This document shows, in pieces, positions 58,950 through 64,000 of a DNA stretch of 64,000 bases. A program made the translations under genes and the position numbers. The notes beneath the pieces are model-generated. The model was not told the origin of the DNA, searched no databases, and saw only the letters and a list, made by a program, of their open reading frames with translations. Origin of the DNA: Sitta carolinensis (lineage: Eukaryota > Chordata > Aves > Passeriformes > Sittidae); contig CM063298.1 of assembly GCA_032173965.1 (NCBI GenBank), forward strand, positions 9,671,501 through 9,735,500, written 5' to 3'. Each line of letters starts with the position of its first letter. Positions within the stretch are counted from its first letter, which is position 1.

Positions 58950-60434
58950 TGGTGCTGCTGGCAGAGGGGAGCCCTCAGGGTGTTTGTTGTTGGGGTCCCC
59001 CAAAGCAGTGGCTCTCCCCCACTGGGGCCCTGGTTCCCATCCCTCCTCCCTGGGGCACTGAGGCAGGTTCTCTGCTCTCCTGCCCTCATTCCCTGCAGAG
59101 CAGCAGGTCCTGCTGGCTGGGTGCTCCCCACCTCGAGCCACGTGCTGGGGTCACCCAGCCTGGCTAGCAGAAGGTGTTTCCTACAGTCTGTGCTGCTAAA
59201 AGGCTTTGGAGGGGTTGGTGGGGCAGTGAAGGAAATTTTTCTATGCCCTGTGCTCAGCCACAAGCTTCGTGGGCTCCTCAAAATGTGTTTTCAGGCCAGT
59301 GTTTCCTGGGGGAGTCAGGATTCAAGGCTTGCTCCAGCTGAGGTCCCTCAGGACTGGGGGGAGTCTCATCCCCAGGTCTGGAGGTGCTGGGAGGGGGATT
59401 GGACTGGCTGAGGAACCAGATCCTGTCTCACTCCCTGCTGACCAGCTCCAAAGCCTCAGCTTGAACTCACCTCCCAGCAGTCTTGCTTTCCCACACCCTC
59501 ATCCCTGAACTCCAGTCAGGGTCTCTGCCATCACCTTGTTCCACGTCAGGGCTGAGTTTCCTTGCTCAGACCCCACCAGGATGCAACTCCTGACCAGGAT
59601 CTCCCACCCAGCAAGAGCTGGGACCTCTCAGGGGCTGACTCTGGGTTTTAAAAAGCCCTGTGCCTCCTTTGGGCATTCCTGGAGAGTGGGGGGACAACGA
59701 CACAGCCCCTGCCCAGCAGAAACTGAGCCTGGGGAGTCATTTGCTCCTCCTTAGCAGATGCTCAGTAGCTGTTTTGTCGTTTTTCTTGTTTGTCATAAAA
59801 AAAATAAATGCAGTTTAATAGGTGATCTTATGGAGCAGGTTTTGGCAGCAAAATGGACCGTGTCCTATTATAAACTTGATGTGTATAATTTAAAGCAAGA
59901 TGGAACATAAAACCATTTCCAGCTCAGAGGAGGGAGAGTGAGACACAGATTTAGGTCTTGATTGTGGTGAAATGAAAAACAGCACATTCTCAGATAGTTT
60001 AATTAATCGGGCATTCTGTTTGATAAGGTCCAAACTATAAACAGTCTTTTTCAGAATAATTAATCACATCGTTTATTTTTCTGGTTTAAAAAAATCTGGG
60101 GACCTGATTTCTTTCATTTCTTGGTGTATTTTTAGAGATACTGTGTGCCAAAGAGCCCTAAACACCATGGAAGATTATTTGGAGGGCTTTAAGGGGATGA
60201 TCATGACAAAATCCCATCCATTGGCAGAGTAGAGAATGGCCTGAGAAGCTTTCAGGAATGCTGTATCTGGTGGGAGAGCTGGGCTCAGGAGACAAGGGCA
60301 GGGGTGTGGTGGGGTGATGGAAGAGGCAGCAATGCAGCTGCAGGTGTGTGAACCAAACCAGCCCTGCTGTCCCTGAGCTGCTGACAGCACCAGGGGGGTG
60401 GTGGGCACTGGCAGGCTGAGCAGAGACTGGCCTA
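58950..60434. other. single-copy; AT-rich candidate conserved block 59770-60130
   Basis: GC-rich first part without recognised gene. Bases 59770-60130 are AT-rich, with TTAATTAAT and several homeodomain-type words, and carry no transposon end. Confidence 0.4.
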
Positions 60435-60730
60435 GGACGCCTGGAGTTTCAGCTTTTTATGTTTTCCACACTGTGCCCTGCCCTGGGCTGTGTCCCTGCA
60501 CTCCTCCCCCAGTGCCAGCCAGTTCTGCTCCCAGCTCAGGCACACAGAACAATCCTTGCCCAGCCCAGAGCCAAGGACACCGCTGCAGCCTCAGCCCCAC
60601 AAAGTGCAACCAGCAGCGAGTGAGGAGAGCAAGCTGGGAGGGTGGGACTGCATCCCCTGGGGCTGGCACTGCCCAATGGAGCCAGGGTGGGCATGGAGCA
60701 GAACTGAGCCAAGGGGCAAACTCCGGACTC
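60435..60730 (+). mobile_element. TGATGCC-family LTR, copy S4, truncated at its 3' end
   Basis: It starts with a decayed GGACGCC in place of TGATGCC and follows the S core until ACTCCGGACTC at 60730, where it switches abruptly to CR1. The 3' third, including AATAAA, is missing. Confidence 0.85.
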
Positions 60731-60870
60731 CTTCATGGCCTCCTTTGGATGCTTTCTAATAGTTTAATGTCTTTTTTTCTAATGTGGTGCCCAAAACTGC
60801 ACACAGCACTTGAGGTGAGGCTGCTCCAGTGCAAAGCAGAGTGGGACAAATGCCCTCCCTTGCCTGGCCA
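60731..60870 (-). mobile_element. internal CR1 fragment, antisense
   Basis: 'gtggtgcccaaaactgcaca' and 'agcacttgaggtgaggctgc' are inverted CR1 3'-UTR blocks upstream of those in the following element. It joins directly to the truncated LTR. Confidence 0.8.
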
Positions 60871-60872
60871 GC

Positions 60873-61590
60873 AATCCCAGAATCCCAGAATCCACAGGTT
60901 GGACTCCCACAATCTCAGAATGCCCAGGTTGGCAGAGCCCTCCAGGACCATCGAGTGCAGCCCAGCCCCAGCCCCTCACCCAGCCCCTGGCACCCAGTGC
61001 CACAGCCAGGCTGGTTTAAACACACCCAGGGATGGGCACTGCACCACCTCCCCAGGCAGAACATTCCAGCACTTTATCACTCTGCCCATAAATCCTTTTC
61101 CCTGCTCTCAGCCTGTGTTTCCCTGGTGCAGCCCGAGGCTGAGCCCTGTGGCTGTGTCAGTGCTGCTGCATTCAGAGCCCACCCCCCTGGGCACAGCCCC
61201 CTCTCAGGAGCTGCAGGGAGTGAGGAGGGCACCCCAGAGTCTGCTCTGCTCCAGCTGAGCACCCCCAGCTCCCCCAGGGGTTCCTCTCAGGGTTTGTGTC
61301 CCAGCCCTCTCCAGCCTCGCTGCCCCTCTGGATGTGCTCAAGCAATGTCCTGGTGCCCCCAGGACAAGGTTGTCCCTCCTGGCTGCCAGGGCACTGCTGG
61401 CTCATGTCCAGCTTGCCACTGACCAGGACACCCAGTCCCATTCCCACAGAGCATTTCCTCCATCCTCCTGTTTCCAGCAGGGAGCTGAGCTCTCTGTCTT
61501 GGTGGAGACCTCGAGTGGGCTCTGCCTCTCCCTGATGGGCAGTGGGAGCAGCTCCTGGGGCAAACAGCTGAAGGAGCAGTTGTGCTGAGT
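60873..61590 (-). mobile_element. CR1 LINE 3' region, antisense
   Basis: It begins with inverted tail words (atcccagaatcccagaatcc), then the GTTTAAACACACCCAGGG and 'ccaggcagaacattccagca' blocks, the '…cagctgagcacccccagctc' block, and finally 'ctggctcatgtccagcttgc', typical of sequence just past the CR1 coding region. It closely matches 14445-14860. Relative to a standard CR1 it seems to lack the segment represented by 60731-60870. Confidence 0.87.
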
Positions 61591-64000
61591 TAATGACAAT
61601 CTCTGGTGTGGGAGCTCTGAGGATTTCCTCTGGTTTGTGCTCTGCCCCCAGAATGAGTAAATAAAAGCCTCCTCATTTATTTATGATGCAAATAGCAACT
61701 GTGCATCCAGTTCTAGGATTTGTTATTATTTATTTAGAGCCTCTTGTCTCAGAGGCACTGGCAGTTTGCATGCAGGGGGCATCTGTCTGCCTTTATTACC
61801 CACAAACAGACATTCTGCTCCTTAGGTTTTGGCTGTTAATGCTGTTGAAAGTCTGCTGTGGAAATGTAAATCCTTCCAGGGAGACACAGATCCCTTCCTC
61901 TTCAGAGTCAGTAGCAGCAGCTCAAGGTGCCCCCAGCCCCTCTCAAAACCCCAGGAACACAGTGTCCACTCTCCTGGAAAAGCTGGACACTGAGCTCCTC
62001 TGGATGTGGAGGACACCAAAGAGGGATGGCTAAAATCTACTTGCTGTGGGTCCTTAGGAAAAAGCTACAGGGAAGATGAGTAGGAGATGGATAAGGTCAG
62101 GCATGAGGTAGAGTTTGGGTAAATATATTAATGATGGCTCTGTGGAACCCCTTCCTCTGCCCCCACCATGGAAGACAGAAGTGCTGGACTGGTCTTGTCA
62201 ACTGCCAGACAGCTCCAGGATATCAGGGATGGATTTGGTGCTGTCTCCTGAGTGCTATCCCCAGGCACTTTCAATTCTCCTGCTCCTTCTCAGGCTGGTG
62301 GCTGATCCAGTTTGGGCCCCTGGCTTTAGGAAGCTGATGCTGCTCACTGGGTCCATCTCAGCTCACCCCTGGGCTTGGACAGCTGCTGGAGCCTGAGCAT
62401 TCCTGCAGAACCCCCACCAGTGCTGCAGGGCATGGAGCAGCTCCAGAGCTGGTGAGTTCCCTTCTGGGCAGCATTCCCAGGGGGTGCAAAGGTGGGGAGG
62501 GCTTGTCCCAGGAGATGGAGGAGCCCAGGAATGTTTGATTGTGATGGAGGAATTCTGTCCTTTCCTGCTGGCCACACTTGTCCCCATCTCATCATCCACC
62601 AGGTCACCCTTGCTGAAATGTCTGTCTTTCAGTATCCTGTGCAGAAGCCTTGTAAAATGATGCCACAGTCAGGGTTTTGGAGGCAAGAGTTGATTTCTTT
62701 GAGGTTTCTTTTCAAAAAGCTGTATTTACCCTTTCATTTGACTGTCTGTCTCACAGTCTTAGGGCCTGTAGGGAGGAATTATTTTCCTGGTAGTTACGTG
62801 GTGTGTTTCTGCAGAGTAAAGTAATTTACATCCATTAAGTCTCAGAACTGTGAGGTATAAATAGAAGAATTAATTCCCACTTCATAGCACATCTGGCCAG
62901 CTTGCAACAGAGAACAATTAAATCCAGACCTAAATGATCAAACTTAGCACCCAAATGAGTGACCAGAGGCCCTGGTCCAAGCTCAGCTTGTTGTAGGTCT
63001 TGGATCTCCTCTCTTACAGACTGAGAAAAGGTTGCCTTTAAGCAAGATGGATTTTGCTTCATTCAGGGCAGGATTTCCAGGGTTTTCCAGGGCTTCACCC
63101 ATTCTCATGGGTCTTCTCTGAATCCTTCTCAGCTTCTTGGCCTACATCTCAAGGTGTGCAGCTGCCAGGATCCTTACAGCCAGGATCCTACCTAAATTCC
63201 AGGTCCTTTGTGCAGGCAGCCACCCCAATGGTTAGTGGTGGAAACTGAAAGCCTTTGAAATGAAAAATTTTTAAACTGGAAGATTTTTAGAGATGGAAAA
63301 GTTGAGAAAAGGGGGATATCTAGGAGCTTTTGGTCTTGGAGAAGGCATTTAGGGTTTGGAGGGACAAAAGTGGCCAGAGACAAACAGCAGAGTGGCAGAT
63401 GTTGTGGCTGCTCTGTGTGTGTCCCCAGACACAAACACATCTGGAGTGACTTGTGGAGGTACAGAAATACTGAACAAACCTGCACAGACAGGCCTGGGTG
63501 ACCATCAGAGTCTCACCAAAAACACCTCAGGAGCTGGACAGGAGTGCTGGGCTGGCCTGGGCTCTGCAGTGGGGCAGGACCCAGCCTGTGGCTGTGCTCC
63601 ATGGCTGCAATCCAATGGGATGCAAACCCTGGTGCAGCAGCAGCTCCTGGGGCTGCCTCGGATTCTCCAGACACTTCTGGGCTTGGAGTGAAGCCAGAGT
63701 GAACCTCATAGAGGGGCTGGGAGGAGCAGGGGGTAATGAACTCTTTGGGGGGGCCTGAACAGCAGTTCTCATGAGCTGTCATTTCCCATCAGGGCTGGCT
63801 CGATGTGGAAACACAGCACAGGGCCCTGGCAGGAGAGGTTCCCTGCCTCCAAGCCCCAGCCAGCTCCATCCACAGTCTCCTCTGGCCCTTTGGAGACTGA
63901 ACTTTGCACCTTGAACTGGCTGCAGTGACTGCTGGACCCAGCAGCTGCAGGACACCAGCTCAGCTCTTTATTGGCAGCATGGACAGTGAGTCAGAGGGAG
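61591..64000. other. single-copy region, no gene recognised
   Basis: No repeat ends seen. Short overlapping frames on both strands lack recognisable domains. If an exon of a neighbouring gene lies here it could not be identified from sequence alone. Confidence 0.4.

Noticed and set aside
60829..61422. Frames in CR1 sequence (also 14443-14988)
   Set aside because: They lie in the CR1 3' untranslated region, often antisense, with no endonuclease or reverse-transcriptase motif.

Overview
This window looks like non-coding DNA from a bird, most likely a songbird. The evidence is the repeat content: CR1 LINE 3' ends on both strands, a tRNA-Ile-headed SINE with a CR1-like tail, many solo LTRs of avian-type endogenous retroviruses, and old palindromic DNA-transposon relics of the kind shared by birds, turtles and crocodilians. 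I found no protein-coding exon, functional tRNA or other RNA gene that I can defend. The long open frames all lie in simple repeats, in a 10-bp minisatellite, or in GC-rich LTR and CR1 sequence. The window is probably intergenic or sits inside a large intron.

Layout. Bases 1-1606 hold two antisense copies of one LTR family (about 233-862 and 1281-1600). The first is split by a younger 294-bp solo LTR (456-749) with a perfect 6-bp target duplication. Bases 1607-8967 are mostly single-copy, with one TGATGCC-type LTR at 7488-7939. Bases 8968-12014 are a repeat cluster: a 1,280-bp ERVL-type solo LTR with a 5-bp duplication, an antisense CR1, a CR1 tail, the SINE and another TGATGCC LTR. A CR1 with an expanded 22-bp terminal repeat lies at 14445-14990, and a 705-bp ERVK-type solo LTR with a 6-bp duplication at 16920-17624. 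Bases 20085-26792 contain CR1 ends and a diverged LTR family in direct and inverted copies. Bases 30215-35451 hold a pentanucleotide tract, a TGATGCC LTR, a second copy of the short ERVK-type LTR, and a roughly 740-bp GGAT array. Bases 38262-50487 mix single-copy DNA with a CR1 end, three TGATGCC LTRs, one diverged LTR, two old palindromic elements and a 317-bp purine tract. Bases 54992-55330 are an intact-looking sense LTR (paired CCAAT, TATA box, AATAAA, 6-bp duplication). Bases 58121-58949 are a 10-bp minisatellite with higher-order structure, and 60435-61590 join a truncated TGATGCC LTR to CR1 pieces.

No set of genes works together here. The functional sequence that can be argued from the bases is LTR promoter and polyadenylation signals, plus a few AT-rich single-copy blocks that could be conserved regulatory elements. 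The most unusual signal is the TGATGCC LTR family. It has seven copies with matching ends. Four share a near-identical core of about 260-340 bp while their first ~60 and last ~40 bases differ strongly. That mosaic pattern suggests gene conversion or recombination between copies. Family names come from memory of bird repeats and were not checked against a library.
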